Source: Haemophilus paraphrohaemolyticus
GTDB taxonomy: Bacteria > Pseudomonadota > Gammaproteobacteria > Enterobacterales > Pasteurellaceae
Assembly: GCF_002015045.1 (NCBI RefSeq)
Contig: NZ_MUXX01000002.1
Coordinates: 62,001 to 126,000, forward strand
Direction of reading: 5' to 3'
DNA length: 64,000 bases
Below are positions 9,792 through 20,358 of this stretch, one piece after another. The translations under genes and the position numbers were made by a program. The stretch's first letter is position 1; each line of letters begins with the position of its first letter. The notes below the pieces were generated by a model. It was not told the origin of the DNA and searched no databases. It saw nothing but the letters and a program-made list of their open reading frames with translations.

Positions 9792-11294
9792 TTACTCTTT
9801 AACCTGATACACAGTATCAATCACCGAACCATCACGATAACGCACCACCGCAACTGGTTTGTCAGTAAATTCTATCTCTTTTGGTTTACCTGTGATGCTG
9901 TAAGCACGTTCACAAAGTTGCTCAATCGTGAATAACGGAATGCCCGCATTGGTTAATGCTTCGATTAAATCTGGACGTTTCGGATTCACGGCAACACCGT
10001 GATCGGTCACAAGAATATCAATGTTTTCACCTGGCGTTACGCAAGTAATCACATTTTCCACTACCGTTGGGATACGACCACGAACGAGTGGCGCAACAAT
10101 AATTGCCACTTGAGCAGAAGAGGCAGTATCACAGTGACCACCTGAAGCACCGCGGATCACACCATCAGAACCTGTCAACACGTTCACGTTAAATTTGGTG
10201 TCGATTTCAAGTGCTGAAAGAATCACCACATCTAAACGCTCAACAGAAGCTCCTTTTGAGCTGTAGTTTGCATATTGGTTTGCCGATACTTCAATATGAT
10301 TTGGGTTACGTGCAAGAGATTCAGCAGCAACGGCATCGAAACTTTGCACATCGATCAATTTTTTGATCAAGCCTTTTTCGTGTAACGCCACCATACTTGA
10401 GGTAATGCCACCTAAAGCGAAATCAGCCGTAATGCCATCACGTACCATTTTGTCTTCTAAGAAACGGGTTACTGCAAGTGCTGCACCACCAGAACCTGTT
10501 TGAAGTGAGAAACCATCTTTGAAGTAGCCAGAACCGAAGATCACTTCCGCACATTTACGTGCGATCAATAATTCACGCGGATTGGTTGTCATACGGGTTG
10601 CTCCACCGCCGATTTTTTTCGGATCACCTACCGCATCAACTTGCACAATTAAATCCACTTGATCTTGAGCAATACTAATTGGGTGGTGTGGATATTCCGC
10701 AAACTCTTCAGTTAATAACACCACTTTATCGGCATATTCCGCATCTACACGAGCGTAACCTAATGAGCCACATTTGCTTTTGCCTGTAAAGCCATTTGCA
10801 TTACCGAATTTATCACAGCAAGGCACACCTAAAAAGGCAACGTCGATTTTCAACTCACCTGATTTCACTAAGTGAACACGACCACCGTGAGAATGGATGT
10901 TTACGGGCTCAGCCAAAATACCTTTTGAGATTTCATCAGCTAATTGACCGCGTAAACCTGATGAGTAAATTTTGGTGACTACGCCATTTTTGATGTGCTC
11001 AACAATTGGGAAATGGCTGTCGATTAACGAGCTTGAAGCTAAGGTTAAGTTTTTGAAGCCCATTTCCGCAATTTTGTTCATTACCATATTTACCACGAAG
11101 TCACCGCCACGGAAAGCATGGTGGAATGAAACGGTCATTCCATCTTTTAAGCCTGAACGGCGAATAGCGTCTTCAAGACTATCGCAAATTTTGCGGTCTT
11201 TTGCTGTACGTGTAAGAGATTCTGCTTTTGGCACCGCTTGATAAACTGGGCGACCTGCGTTGAATTTTTCGATACGTTGTTCACGAGTTGTCAT
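9792..11294 (-). CDS. citF: Citrate lyase alpha subunit CitF (citrate CoA-transferase)
   Basis: Alpha subunit of citrate lyase: exchanges the acetyl group on the CitD prosthetic arm for citrate, giving citryl-ACP. The 500 residues match the family length. Recognisable segments are MTVSFHHAFRGGDFVVNMVM near the N-terminus, LQTGSGGAALAVTRFLEDK, and LVTDHGVAVNPKRPDLIEAL near the C-terminus. It lies 12 bases after citE in a citD-citE-citF-citXG operon, with AGGGGAAT upstream of the ATG. No frame damage is seen. Confidence 0.97.
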   Translation of the reverse strand: MTTREQRIEKFNAGRPVYQAVPKAESLTRTAKDRKICDSLEDAIRRSGLKDGMTVSFHHAFRGGDFVVNMVMNKIAEMGFKNLTLASSSLIDSHFPIVEHIKNGVVTKIYSSGLRGQLADEISKGILAEPVNIHSHGGRVHLVKSGELKIDVAFLGVPCCDKFGNANGFTGKSKCGSLGYARVDAEYADKVVLLTEEFAEYPHHPISIAQDQVDLIVQVDAVGDPKKIGGGATRMTTNPRELLIARKCAEVIFGSGYFKDGFSLQTGSGGAALAVTRFLEDKMVRDGITADFALGGITSSMVALHEKGLIKKLIDVQSFDAVAAESLARNPNHIEVSANQYANYSSKGASVERLDVVILSALEIDTKFNVNVLTGSDGVIRGASGGHCDTASSAQVAIIVAPLVRGRIPTVVENVITCVTPGENIDILVTDHGVAVNPKRPDLIEALTNAGIPLFTIEQLCERAYSITGKPKEIEFTDKPVAVVRYRDGSVIDTVYQVKE

Positions 11295-11306
11295 TTTTTA
11301 TTCCCC

Positions 11307-12194
11307 TTACTCTTCACGGATACCAGATTTTGCACGTTCAAGAACGAGTTTCGCACGGTCAATAATTGGTGCATCAATCATTTTACCGTTTAATGAAACT
11401 ACACCTAAACCATTACGTTCAGCTTCTTCTGCAGCGTCAATAATGCGTCTTGCTTGATCCACATCTTTTTGTGTTGGTGCGAATAAATTGTGAAGTAACT
11501 CAATTTGGCGAGGGTTAATTAACGATTTACCATCAAAACCTAATTGTTTGATTAACGCTGCTTCTGCTAAGAAACCTTCTTCGTTGTTTGCATTTGAGTA
11601 AACCGTGTCGAATGCTTGAATACCTGCAGCACGAGCAGCTTGGAGAATTGAGCAACGAGCGAATAATAACTCAATACCTTCTGGAGAACGTTCAGTTTTT
11701 AAGTTACGCACATAGTCTTCTGCCCCTAATGCGATACCGATTAAACGTTTAGAAGCCGTCGCAATTTGGTTTGCTTGAGTAATACCTAATGGCGATTCAA
11801 TTGCCGCCAACATTTTGGTTGATCCCACTTCACGACCGCACACTTTTTCGATTTCAGTGATTTCACGATCCATATCAATTACATCTTGTGCGGTTTCCGT
11901 TTTTGGCATACGCACCACATCAACGCCTGCACGCACAACGGCATTTAAGTCAGCTAAACCAAATTCAGAATCTAATGGGTTTACACGCACAACGGTTTCA
12001 ATCTCTTGATAAAGTGGGTGCTGTAAGGCGTGAGCGACTAAGATACGTGCGGAGTCTTTCTCTTTTAACGCCACCGCATCTTCAAGGTCGAACATAATGG
12101 CATCAGGTTTATAAATGAACGTGTTACTAATCATCGCAGCATTTGAACCTGGCACAAACAACATGCTTCTTCTTAATTTAATTGGTTGGCTCAT
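11307..12194 (-). CDS. citE: Citrate lyase beta subunit CitE (citryl-ACP lyase)
   Basis: Cleaves citryl-ACP to oxaloacetate and acetyl-ACP. The 295 residues show the HpcH/HpaI-type barrel motifs: [14 protein letters not shown] at the start, [11 protein letters not shown] (acidic metal/substrate site), [14 protein letters not shown] with the conserved Arg, [11 protein letters not shown] with the metal-binding Glu, and [12 protein letters not shown]. The ATG overlaps the citD stop by 4 bases, so translation is coupled. Confidence 0.97.
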   Translation of the reverse strand: MSQPIKLRRSMLFVPGSNAAMISNTFIYKPDAIMFDLEDAVALKEKDSARILVAHALQHPLYQEIETVVRVNPLDSEFGLADLNAVVRAGVDVVRMPKTETAQDVIDMDREITEIEKVCGREVGSTKMLAAIESPLGITQANQIATASKRLIGIALGAEDYVRNLKTERSPEGIELLFARCSILQAARAAGIQAFDTVYSNANNEEGFLAEAALIKQLGFDGKSLINPRQIELLHNLFAPTQKDVDQARRIIDAAEEAERNGLGVVSLNGKMIDAPIIDRAKLVLERAKSGIREE

Positions 12195-12478
12195 AGCACT
12201 TTCTCCCAGTTAATTTGCTCATCGGTTGCACGTAATAATGCCGCTTTTAATCTTGCACGAAGCACGCAATCTAATGCACCTTTATCTTCCACGATCACTT
12301 GGGCGTTTGAGACCTCAAACTGTTTTAACACATCGTGAATGGTGGCAAGAATATCGTCGCCAAATTGTTTACCTACTGAACTGTTAAGTTCAATTTCAAG
12401 CGTATTAGCCGGTGCAATTCGCACTTGTGCATCGCTAGATTCTAATGTGCCAGCTACGGCAGCTTTGGTTATCTGCAT
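12191..12478 (-). CDS. citD: Citrate lyase acyl carrier protein CitD (gamma subunit)
   Basis: Carrier subunit bearing the triphosphoribosyl-dephospho-CoA arm. The 95 residues have the attachment Ser at position 14 within [11 protein letters not shown], as in enterobacterial CitD. It is the first gene of the operon, with ribosome binding site AAGGAACG upstream of the ATG. No citC (citrate lyase ligase), which usually precedes citD, is present: the next gene upstream is metF on the other strand. Confidence 0.97.
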   Translation of the reverse strand: MQITKAAVAGTLESSDAQVRIAPANTLEIELNSSVGKQFGDDILATIHDVLKQFEVSNAQVIVEDKGALDCVLRARLKAALLRATDEQINWEKVL

Positions 12479-13596
<1,118 letters not shown>

Positions 13597-13604
13597 TTAT
13601 AATG

Positions 13605-13659
13605 AAAACAAGCGGTCGGATTTTACAAAAATTTTGTTAAATTCGACCGCTTGTTTTTA
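13605..13659. terminator. Bidirectional uptake-sequence terminator between metF and smrB
   Basis: Two inverted uptake sequences (ACAAGCGGTCGGATTT and AAATTCGACCGCTTGT) form a long stem flanked by A-run and T-run, serving metF on plus and smrB on minus. Confidence 0.85.
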
Positions 13660-13661
13660 TT

Positions 13662-14201
13662 TTAGCGCTCAAACAATCGACGTTCCAAACTGTCTTGTTG
13701 TTCGACTAAAATCAGAATAGCCGCATCTCCGCCCCACTCTCTTGGTGCTTGGTGCAAGGCTAACACTTTCGGGTGTTGCACTAACCAGCGTGGAATTTGA
13801 TCTTTAAGTGTGCGAGTACCAAAACCTGTCATAATGCTCGCGCAATAAACGTGTTCACGTTCGCACGCTAAAATTAAAGCGGCTAACTCTTTTTTCGCTT
13901 TTTCTTTAGTTAAACCGTGCAGATCTAAGAACAATTCTGGTTGGAAATCACCTCGGCGAAGCTGTTTTAAAATGTAAGGATCGACATTTTCACGCAAATA
14001 GCGAACTTTTTCATTTTCTTCTTTTAGAAGCGGTTCATATTCATCCGAAAAGAAAAATTCGGTATCTTTTTGTTCTTGTATTTCACGCAGTTCGTTAATT
14101 TTTTTGCGTGGTGATTGGCTTGGGATAAACGTATCTTGCTTAATTTTTTTTGTGCCTTTAATTGCTTCGCGAAATAGTGCGAAATCATCTGTATCTATCA
14201 T
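13662..14201 (-). CDS. smrB: SmrB, Smr-domain endonuclease/ribosome rescue factor
   Basis: In E. coli SmrB is recruited to collided ribosomes and cuts the mRNA between them. The start at 14201 (MIDTDDFALFREAIKGTKKI) has a clear AGGAG 6 bases upstream and gives 179 residues, the family size; the frame is open much further upstream but without support. The Smr domain (about 95-175) keeps the catalytic LDLHGLT motif, while the second motif, HGHG in E. coli, reads TGFG here. It is divergent from prmB, as in E. coli. Confidence 0.93.
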   Translation of the reverse strand: MIDTDDFALFREAIKGTKKIKQDTFIPSQSPRKKINELREIQEQKDTEFFFSDEYEPLLKEENEKVRYLRENVDPYILKQLRRGDFQPELFLDLHGLTKEKAKKELAALILACEREHVYCASIMTGFGTRTLKDQIPRWLVQHPKVLALHQAPREWGGDAAILILVEQQDSLERRLFER

Positions 14202-14296
14202 TATTTTCTCCTTGTTTAGGGCTATTTTATCACAATAAAAAAGTTGATACATCCAAGCCAAAAAGGGATAATGCCCGTTATTTTTGAGGGGATAGT

Positions 14297-15241
14297 ATGT
14301 ATCAACATAATTTAGAACTGCTTGAAGAGATGTCTGCTTCAAGTGCATTACAAGATTTAAAAACCATTCAAGATATAATGCGTTGGGCATATAGCTATTT
14401 TAATGCATCCGATCTTTATTACGGGCACGGCTATGAGAACGGTTGGCAAGAAGCCCAACAGCTTGTCTTGAGTGCACTTTCGCTGCCTGCGGATGTGCCC
14501 GAAGCAATGTATGCGTCACGCTTAACCAATGTAGAAAAAACCCGTGCAATTGAGCTTATTCAAACCCGTTTAGGTACGCGTCAGCCCGTTGCTTATTTAA
14601 CCAATTCTGCCTGGTTCTGCGGTTTGGAATTTTATGTCGATGAGCGTGTGATTGTACCTCGTTCACCCATTGGTGAGTTAATTCGTGACCAATTCTCAGG
14701 ATTTATTAACCATAAACCTAAACGTATTTTAGATCTTTGTACTGGCAGTGGTTGCATTGCCATTGCTTGTGCAGAAGCATTCCCTGAGGCTGAGGTTGAT
14801 GCGGTAGATTTATCGCTTGATGCATTAGATGTGGCTCAGATTAATATTGAACGCTATCAATTATCAGAGCGAGTGTTCCCGATTAGTTCGGATTTGTTTA
14901 ACGATATTCCGCAAGATAAATACGATCTGATTGTGACAAACCCACCTTATGTGGATCAGGAAGATTTAGATGAAATGCCAGAAGAGTTCCATTTTGAGCC
15001 AGAATTAGCACTTGGTTCGGGCGAAGATGGGCTGGATATAACTAAACGTATTTTAGCTGAAGCTTCTGATTATTTATCAGAAGATGGCGTGTTAATTTGT
15101 GAAGTAGGCAATAGTATGATTCACTTAATCGCACAATATCCAACCGTACCATTTAATTGGGTTGAATTTAAACAGGGTGGCTTTGGTGTATTCAGATTAA
15201 CTAAAGCGCAGTTGGATGAGAGTCATCATCTATTTAAGTAA
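14297..15241 (+). CDS. prmB: PrmB, ribosomal protein L3 glutamine methyltransferase
   Basis: S-adenosylmethionine-dependent methyltransferase that modifies a glutamine of ribosomal protein L3. The 314 residues contain the SAM-binding [16 protein letters not shown] and the glutamine-recognition motif [19 protein letters not shown], followed by [14 protein letters not shown]. The divergent smrB gene and the length agree with the E. coli arrangement. GAGGGG lies upstream of the ATG. Confidence 0.96.
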   Translation: MYQHNLELLEEMSASSALQDLKTIQDIMRWAYSYFNASDLYYGHGYENGWQEAQQLVLSALSLPADVPEAMYASRLTNVEKTRAIELIQTRLGTRQPVAYLTNSAWFCGLEFYVDERVIVPRSPIGELIRDQFSGFINHKPKRILDLCTGSGCIAIACAEAFPEAEVDAVDLSLDALDVAQINIERYQLSERVFPISSDLFNDIPQDKYDLIVTNPPYVDQEDLDEMPEEFHFEPELALGSGEDGLDITKRILAEASDYLSEDGVLICEVGNSMIHLIAQYPTVPFNWVEFKQGGFGVFRLTKAQLDESHHLFK

Positions 15242-15247
15242 AAATAT

Positions 15248-15345
15248 AGGCATAGTAGACAAAATCGTTGCTAAAAAGCAATTTTAAGCTTTATAAAATA
15301 AGGATTAAAGTACATTTTTTACCAACCATTTTGTCATATATGCCT
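15248..15345. repeat. Dispersed palindromic repeat, copy A (complete)
   Basis: This 98-base element between prmB and rnt has terminal inverted repeats: the left end AGGCATAGTAGACAAAAT pairs with the right end ATTTTGTCATATATGCCT at 15 of 18 positions. A nested second pair, GTTGCTAAAAA and TTTTTACCAAC, lies inside. The whole could fold into one long hairpin, and it lies between convergent gene ends. Relatives are at 20257, 27583, 32830 and 59888. Confidence 0.75.
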
Positions 15346-15351
15346 TTTTTA

Positions 15352-15993
15352 TTATTCCGAACGTATCGTCGGAAACCCACCCAAATCCTTCAAGCTATTG
15401 ACCATTTTGCAAAACAACTCGGTTGTTTTTTCAGTATCGTATAACGCTGAATGCGCTTGCTTACCATCAAAGCTAATTTGCGCTTCTTTACACGCCTTGA
15501 CCAAAACAGTTTGACCATACATAAAGCCTGCAAGGGTTGCAGTGTCGAACATTGCAAATGGATGGAAAGGATCTCGCTTGGCGTTAATCCGTTTAACCGC
15601 TGCTTGCAAAAAGCCTTGGTCAAAGGCAGCGTTGTGTGCCACGATTACCGCCCTCTGACAGCCTTGTTCCTTCATTGCTCGGCGAACCATTTTAAACATT
15701 TCTGGAATCGCAACCACTTCTGGCACTGCACCACGCTCTGGGTTATCAATATCAATGCCATTTACCTTAAGTGATTCAGGGTTAATATTCGCCCCTTCAA
15801 AAGGTTGAATATGGTAGTGGCATTTTTGATCTTCGACTAAATAACCTTTTTCGTCCATTTTCACTGTAACGGCGGCAAGTTCTAACAGAGCATCGGTTTG
15901 TGCATTGAGCCCTGCAGTTTCCACATCAATAATTACAGGCAAATAGCCACGAAAACGGTTCTTAAGCAAATTATAATCGGTTGTTTGTTCCAT
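15352..15993 (-). CDS. rnt: Ribonuclease T
   Basis: DEDD-family 3'-5' exoribonuclease that trims tRNA and other stable RNA ends. The 213 residues hold Exo I ([20 protein letters not shown]), Exo II ([12 protein letters not shown]) and Exo III ([14 protein letters not shown]), with all four acidic residues and the catalytic His. ATG at 15993 is preferred over an adjoining GTG. It follows gloA by 8 bases, the same order as in E. coli. Confidence 0.96.
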   Translation of the reverse strand: MEQTTDYNLLKNRFRGYLPVIIDVETAGLNAQTDALLELAAVTVKMDEKGYLVEDQKCHYHIQPFEGANINPESLKVNGIDIDNPERGAVPEVVAIPEMFKMVRRAMKEQGCQRAVIVAHNAAFDQGFLQAAVKRINAKRDPFHPFAMFDTATLAGFMYGQTVLVKACKEAQISFDGKQAHSALYDTEKTTELFCKMVNSLKDLGGFPTIRSE

Positions 15994-16001
15994 CACGGGA
16001 A

Positions 16002-16412
16002 TTAATTCCCCAACGCATATTGTGCTTGTTTATTTTCGATAAACTCAATTTTGTAGCCATCTGGATCTTCAGCAAAGGCAATCACGGTTTTACCACCAAG
16101 TACGGGGCCTGGCTCACGGGTAATTTTACCGCCTGCAGCACGAATCGCCTCAATGGTTTCGTAAATATTGTCTACGCCTAATGCGATATGACCGTAAGCT
16201 GTGCCCAACTCATAATTTTCTACGCCCCAGTTGTAAGTGAGCTCAATCACTGCACTTTCGCTTTCATCCGCATAACCTAAAAACGCAAGCGAATATTTGT
16301 ATTCCGTATTTTCGCTGGTGCGGAGCAATTTCATGCCTAACACTTCTGTGTAGAATTTAATTGAACGCTCTAAATTACCCACACGTAGCATAGTATGTAA
16401 AATTCTCATCAT
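16002..16412 (-). CDS. gloA: Lactoylglutathione lyase (glyoxalase I)
   Basis: Converts the hemithioacetal of methylglyoxal and glutathione to S-lactoylglutathione. The 136 residues are nearly collinear with E. coli GloA, with metal ligands His ([10 protein letters not shown]), Glu ([17 protein letters not shown]), His ([10 protein letters not shown]) and Glu ([11 protein letters not shown]). Two ATGs in tandem (16412 and 16409) are possible starts; AAGGTGG lies upstream. It is transcribed with rnt. Confidence 0.96.
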   Translation of the reverse strand: MMRILHTMLRVGNLERSIKFYTEVLGMKLLRTSENTEYKYSLAFLGYADESESAVIELTYNWGVENYELGTAYGHIALGVDNIYETIEAIRAAGGKITREPGPVLGGKTVIAFAEDPDGYKIEFIENKQAQYALGN

Positions 16413-16495
16413 AATTAACCACCTTAAACATTAAAAAAGTTGGCGTATTATGGCATAATTCCGCTACAAAATCATTTTTAAAATTAAATTACACT

Positions 16496-17317
16496 ATGTC
16501 TCATGATCACAACGCTCAAAAAAAATATGAAATTGCAATTCACGCATTAGTCCCGCTGGTGACAATGCTTTTTGTGCAAATGTTGCTAAATTACACCACA
16601 GCTCCTGCCAATATGATTTTTATCTCACCTTATTTATTGGCATTTTTGGTAGCCGTTGTTATCAGTATTTTTGTGCTTTGGAAAGGACAAATCTGCCCTG
16701 GGCAAGCAGGGCGATTGCTTTTTGTCTTTAAATTCTTCCTTGTTTTCGCAGTAGGCAATCTTGCCTATTCGCTTGCCTTCACGCCAAAACATATTCCAAT
16801 GGCAATGGTGGCAATTGCCGCTATTCTCATTTCGTTAATTTATTGGAATATAACTAATACCGAACGCCTAACCAATGCCACAGCTTACGGCTGTTTTGCC
16901 ATTTGTGGCTTAGCGATTGTGCAATATTTAGTGATTTATTGGGTAGAAATCCCCTCTTTATTCAATGGTATTCGAGCCAATAATTTTGCTCAATTATTGC
17001 TGGGCATTTTATTGGCGGGTTGGTATTTAATGCTTGCCAAAAGCCGTTTAGATGGTTTCTTTAAATTGCTCGTGCAGCTTGCTCTGCTTATGCTCATTTT
17101 GAACTATGTTTGGGTGGCTTTTGTGCTTTACCAACAGCTTCAAATGATACCTGAAATGTCTCTTGTGCCTTATCTAATCTACTTCGGCATTCAGTTTGTG
17201 ATTTTTGCGATTTTAGCTTGGTTACTACTTGGTAAAGGCGATAAGCAGATCAAAAATCCACTTGGTTGGTCAGCTGCACTTGCCTTGGCGATGCTGTATC
17301 CCTTCACCAATATTTAA
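16496..17317 (+). CDS. Polytopic inner-membrane protein of unknown function
   Basis: I do not recognise this 273-residue protein. It is strongly hydrophobic, with about eight or nine membrane segments (near 14-33, 41-61, 71-92, 100-119, 130-150, 162-180, 188-212, 222-245 and 255-271) and a short hydrophilic N-terminus MSHDHNAQKKYE. No transporter or enzyme signature is visible. Its stop is 12 bases before the ydbH-like ATG, so it is probably co-transcribed with the YdbH/YnbE pair and may work with it at the inner membrane; that is inference from position only. Confidence 0.85.
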   Translation: MSHDHNAQKKYEIAIHALVPLVTMLFVQMLLNYTTAPANMIFISPYLLAFLVAVVISIFVLWKGQICPGQAGRLLFVFKFFLVFAVGNLAYSLAFTPKHIPMAMVAIAAILISLIYWNITNTERLTNATAYGCFAICGLAIVQYLVIYWVEIPSLFNGIRANNFAQLLLGILLAGWYLMLAKSRLDGFFKLLVQLALLMLILNYVWVAFVLYQQLQMIPEMSLVPYLIYFGIQFVIFAILAWLLLGKGDKQIKNPLGWSAALALAMLYPFTNI

Positions 17318-17329
17318 CCGCTTGTGACA

Positions 17330-20059
17330 ATGTTAAAACGCCTAGCAATTGGTTTGGTAGCAATGATGGCTCTGCTCATGGTGAGCGGAGCACTTTTCAT
17401 TTCTAGCCCTGCCTTTTTCCACACAGTGAATCGTTTTATGCCTGAAGGTTGGACAATTCAGCGCCTCGAACGAAATTTTTCACTGGAAAACCAATCAGTG
17501 CTGTTGCCCGCTTTTTCGGTGAATTTTCAAACCTGCTCGGTGGTAGAGATTGCCCCGATTCAATTCCATTGGCAATCGCCTAATATAGTTTCAAGCGAAA
17601 AAGTCACGCTAGACTATCAATGCTTGCTGGATTTACCCTCTTCAGAAAGTCAAACTCGCGAATTTTCGCTTGCTCCGATTTTGGCGTTAATGCCAGAGAT
17701 GATGCTAGAAGTGAAGCAAGTTGCGTGGAAAAATCTTCCCGAAACACTTTCGCCTAGAATTAAACAATTGCTTACTGAACCCGCTCAGCTTAAAGTAAGC
17801 TATTTGAACGGCACGTTATCTGCCGAAATCAATCAGCAAGTGGTCAAATTTGATGGAAAACTTGCCAATCTTGTTTTTACAGGCAACCTGTTTTACCAGC
17901 CGAGTGAAACAGAAAAACACAATCTCTTTTTTACCACACAATTTAATGAAAATTTACTTGATTTGCCTAGCAAGTTTGAAGGCGATTATCACTGGGCTTA
18001 TCCATCGAATTTCGTTGAAGATCCAATTTTGAGAGAAGGCAGCGCTCTATTAAATTGGTCACCCAACGAAGAAAATGCCTTGGTTGGCACAGCACAAGTC
18101 AGCTTTGAAAAAAAACCGAAAAACAGCCTTAACTTGCCATTTAAATTCGATTTTAAATCGCTTTACATTTATCAAGGGAAATTTAACTGGGAATGGTTAC
18201 CCGATTTTCCGATTAACGGATCAACTACCGCCACTTTTACGCCAAAATCAATTATGCAAGGCGAGATTTTCCCGCTTGAAACCGAATTTCGTTTAAACCT
18301 GTTCTCACACGATAAAAATACGCTTAGCCTTGCAACGACGAAAGGCATTATCAAAGATAAAGAGACTTTTGAATTACCGCTCACGCTGTCTGGCAATGTA
18401 AAATATAACAGTTTTATTCTTACTAGCCTTTCAACCATTTATGCAAATGAAAAGGGGATGAAATTCTCACCGAAGTCAGTCTTTAATATCATTAGCGGTA
18501 AAGAGCGTTTTATTACCATTAACGAACTTAAAATTCCACTTGGCGATATTGAGTTTAACCGCTACGGCGTGACTGGGCGTTTTCAGGCCAATTTCAAAGG
18601 CGAAACGCCTGATTTTCGTAATATTGAACTGAATTTAGACGGTTCGGCGAAAAATTTTAAAATGGGCTTTTTAGACTATTTTGATGATTTCAACGGCAAA
18701 CAAAATGAGCAAGATCTCTGGCAATGGCAGCTGAATGGCAAAGCACATTTGAACGCATTAAACAGCCAAATTGACTTGCAAGGTCGCGGGCAATGGCACG
18801 CAAATTTGGTGCAGATTGATCAGTTAGATGGTCTATTGGCGGATGTCAAAAAATCTGCGATGGTACTAGAAAAAACACAACTTTCGTTAAATAAACCGAT
18901 CAAATTTAACACTGAAAAATGGACATTAGACGGAGAAGCTAAACTTAAAAGCACCGCATTGCGTTTTGATTATGGTGGAAAACTCACCAACACGGAGGCA
19001 ATGTTAAATATTAATGGCGAAATTGAAAATCTCAATTTTAACGGCAAGTTACAAGCAGGCAAAATTGGACCAATTTTTGTTAATGGGCATCGAGAGCTAA
19101 CTGAACAGACACAAAGCAGTCTTTTCCACGGCAAACTGACTTGGAAAGCACAGCCCGCTGATGTGTTTCAGCCACTCATTCCTGAGCGTACGGATTGGAT
19201 TATCAAAAATGGAACAGTGTCTGGCAATACGGTGTTTAGCACAAAACCAACAGGCGGCATCAATGCAAGCGGTCAAATTTCGATAAAAAATGGCGGCATT
19301 TCGATGCCGAAAGGCGAGATTAACGGCATTGAGTTTACCTTGCCTTATCAACTTAACGATACTCAGCTAAAATTTGGGCGAAACAAACCGATTGCAGTAA
19401 ATATCAATGAAGTGAATGTTGGCTTGCCAATTCGTAATATTCGCGTGAATGTATCGGGCTATTATCCTTATAGCCGAAATAAACCGCTCAATTTAAATAA
19501 GCTCACAATGAATTTGTTAGATGGCGAATTGAAAGTGGAATCTTTTGCTCTGCCACAACTCAAACCCGCATATCTGGAGTTAGCACATATTCGTTTTGAG
19601 TCTATTTTAGAGGTGGCACAATACCAACAGATTAATTTACACGGACGGGCAAATGCTCGCTTGCCCTTCTGGTTAAATGGCACGCCTTGCTATGTCTGTG
19701 ATGGCGAATTTGGGCAAGAATCGCCTTCAACGCTTAAAATCTCCAAAGAGATTATGAATGCCATTGCAAAAAGTAGCGGATATTCCGAGCAGATTTTGGT
19801 CTATTTATTAAATGATACAACTATTAACGAACTCAAAAGTCGCCTTCATGTAACAAAATCGGGCGATTTAATACTTAATTCCCAACTTAAAATGAAGTTA
19901 AATCAACAAGAAAATGCCCGCGTAAATTTTAATTATAATCATAAAGAAAACCTGTTCCAGCTATGGCATTTGATCAATACAGGTGCTTATGTGGAACAAG
20001 ATATTGAAAATCGTCTTTATCAGAAGTTAGATAATCAAAAATTGGATAACCTAAAATGA
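17330..20059 (+). CDS. ydbH: YdbH-like AsmA-family intermembrane lipid transport protein
   Basis: Large envelope protein of the AsmA-like group (TamB, YhdP, YdbH), which bridges inner and outer membranes and moves phospholipid. The 909 residues show one N-terminal membrane anchor (about 5-25) and then a long periplasmic beta-rich region. The last third, with GRANARLPFWLNGTPCYVCDGEF near 775-800, and the adjoining YnbE-like lipoprotein point to YdbH rather than TamB or YhdP. ATG at 17330 is chosen; a GTG lies two codons upstream, and neither has a strong ribosome binding site. An uptake-sequence core lies at the gene junction. YdbL, the third partner in E. coli, is not next to it. Confidence 0.85.
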   Translation: MLKRLAIGLVAMMALLMVSGALFISSPAFFHTVNRFMPEGWTIQRLERNFSLENQSVLLPAFSVNFQTCSVVEIAPIQFHWQSPNIVSSEKVTLDYQCLLDLPSSESQTREFSLAPILALMPEMMLEVKQVAWKNLPETLSPRIKQLLTEPAQLKVSYLNGTLSAEINQQVVKFDGKLANLVFTGNLFYQPSETEKHNLFFTTQFNENLLDLPSKFEGDYHWAYPSNFVEDPILREGSALLNWSPNEENALVGTAQVSFEKKPKNSLNLPFKFDFKSLYIYQGKFNWEWLPDFPINGSTTATFTPKSIMQGEIFPLETEFRLNLFSHDKNTLSLATTKGIIKDKETFELPLTLSGNVKYNSFILTSLSTIYANEKGMKFSPKSVFNIISGKERFITINELKIPLGDIEFNRYGVTGRFQANFKGETPDFRNIELNLDGSAKNFKMGFLDYFDDFNGKQNEQDLWQWQLNGKAHLNALNSQIDLQGRGQWHANLVQIDQLDGLLADVKKSAMVLEKTQLSLNKPIKFNTEKWTLDGEAKLKSTALRFDYGGKLTNTEAMLNINGEIENLNFNGKLQAGKIGPIFVNGHRELTEQTQSSLFHGKLTWKAQPADVFQPLIPERTDWIIKNGTVSGNTVFSTKPTGGINASGQISIKNGGISMPKGEINGIEFTLPYQLNDTQLKFGRNKPIAVNINEVNVGLPIRNIRVNVSGYYPYSRNKPLNLNKLTMNLLDGELKVESFALPQLKPAYLELAHIRFESILEVAQYQQINLHGRANARLPFWLNGTPCYVCDGEFGQESPSTLKISKEIMNAIAKSSGYSEQILVYLLNDTTINELKSRLHVTKSGDLILNSQLKMKLNQQENARVNFNYNHKENLFQLWHLINTGAYVEQDIENRLYQKLDNQKLDNLK

Positions 20060-20253
20060 GAATATTTGCCTTAATTGCATTTGCAAGCATTCCGCTTTTT
20101 CTCACCGCTTGCACCCCAAAAATTCAACTGGAGACCCCCAAAGAGGGGATTACCATCAATATGAATGTAATGGTGGATCATAAAATTGAAGTGAAGATGG
20201 ATGAGAGAGCGAAGGCTGTGATTAGTACAGTTGAGAATGAGGAGAGTAAATAA
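20056..20253 (+). CDS. ynbE: YnbE-like outer-membrane lipoprotein
   Basis: Short lipoprotein that in E. coli partners YdbH at the outer membrane. The 65 residues have a signal peptide ending in the lipobox FLTACTPK, so Cys19 would be lipidated, followed by the family segment GITINMNVMVDHKIEVKMDE. Its ATG overlaps the ydbH stop by 4 bases, so translation is coupled. Confidence 0.9.
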   Translation: MRIFALIAFASIPLFLTACTPKIQLETPKEGITINMNVMVDHKIEVKMDERAKAVISTVENEESK

Positions 20254-20256
20254 ATT

Positions 20257-20354
20257 AGTCTAAGTTGCTATAAATGTTTCAAAAAAGAGTGCTTAAAGCC
20301 TTATAGAGCAAGGCTTTAAGCACATTTTTACCAACTATTTTTCCTATATACCAT
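20257..20354. repeat. Dispersed palindromic repeat, copy B (diverged)
   Basis: This element lies between ynbE and a convergent transporter gene. Its right half (ACCAACTATTTTTCCTATA) matches copy A, while the left end is eroded. The centre is a perfect hairpin: AGTGCTTAAAGCCTT and AAGGCTTTAAGCAC with a short loop. It may also serve as the terminator for both neighbours. Confidence 0.6.
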
Positions 20355-20358
20355 ATTC

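Noticed and set aside
14202..14390. 63-codon N-terminal extension of smrB
   Set aside because: It overlaps the divergent prmB start and promoter; the ATG at 14201 has AGGAG and fits the family.
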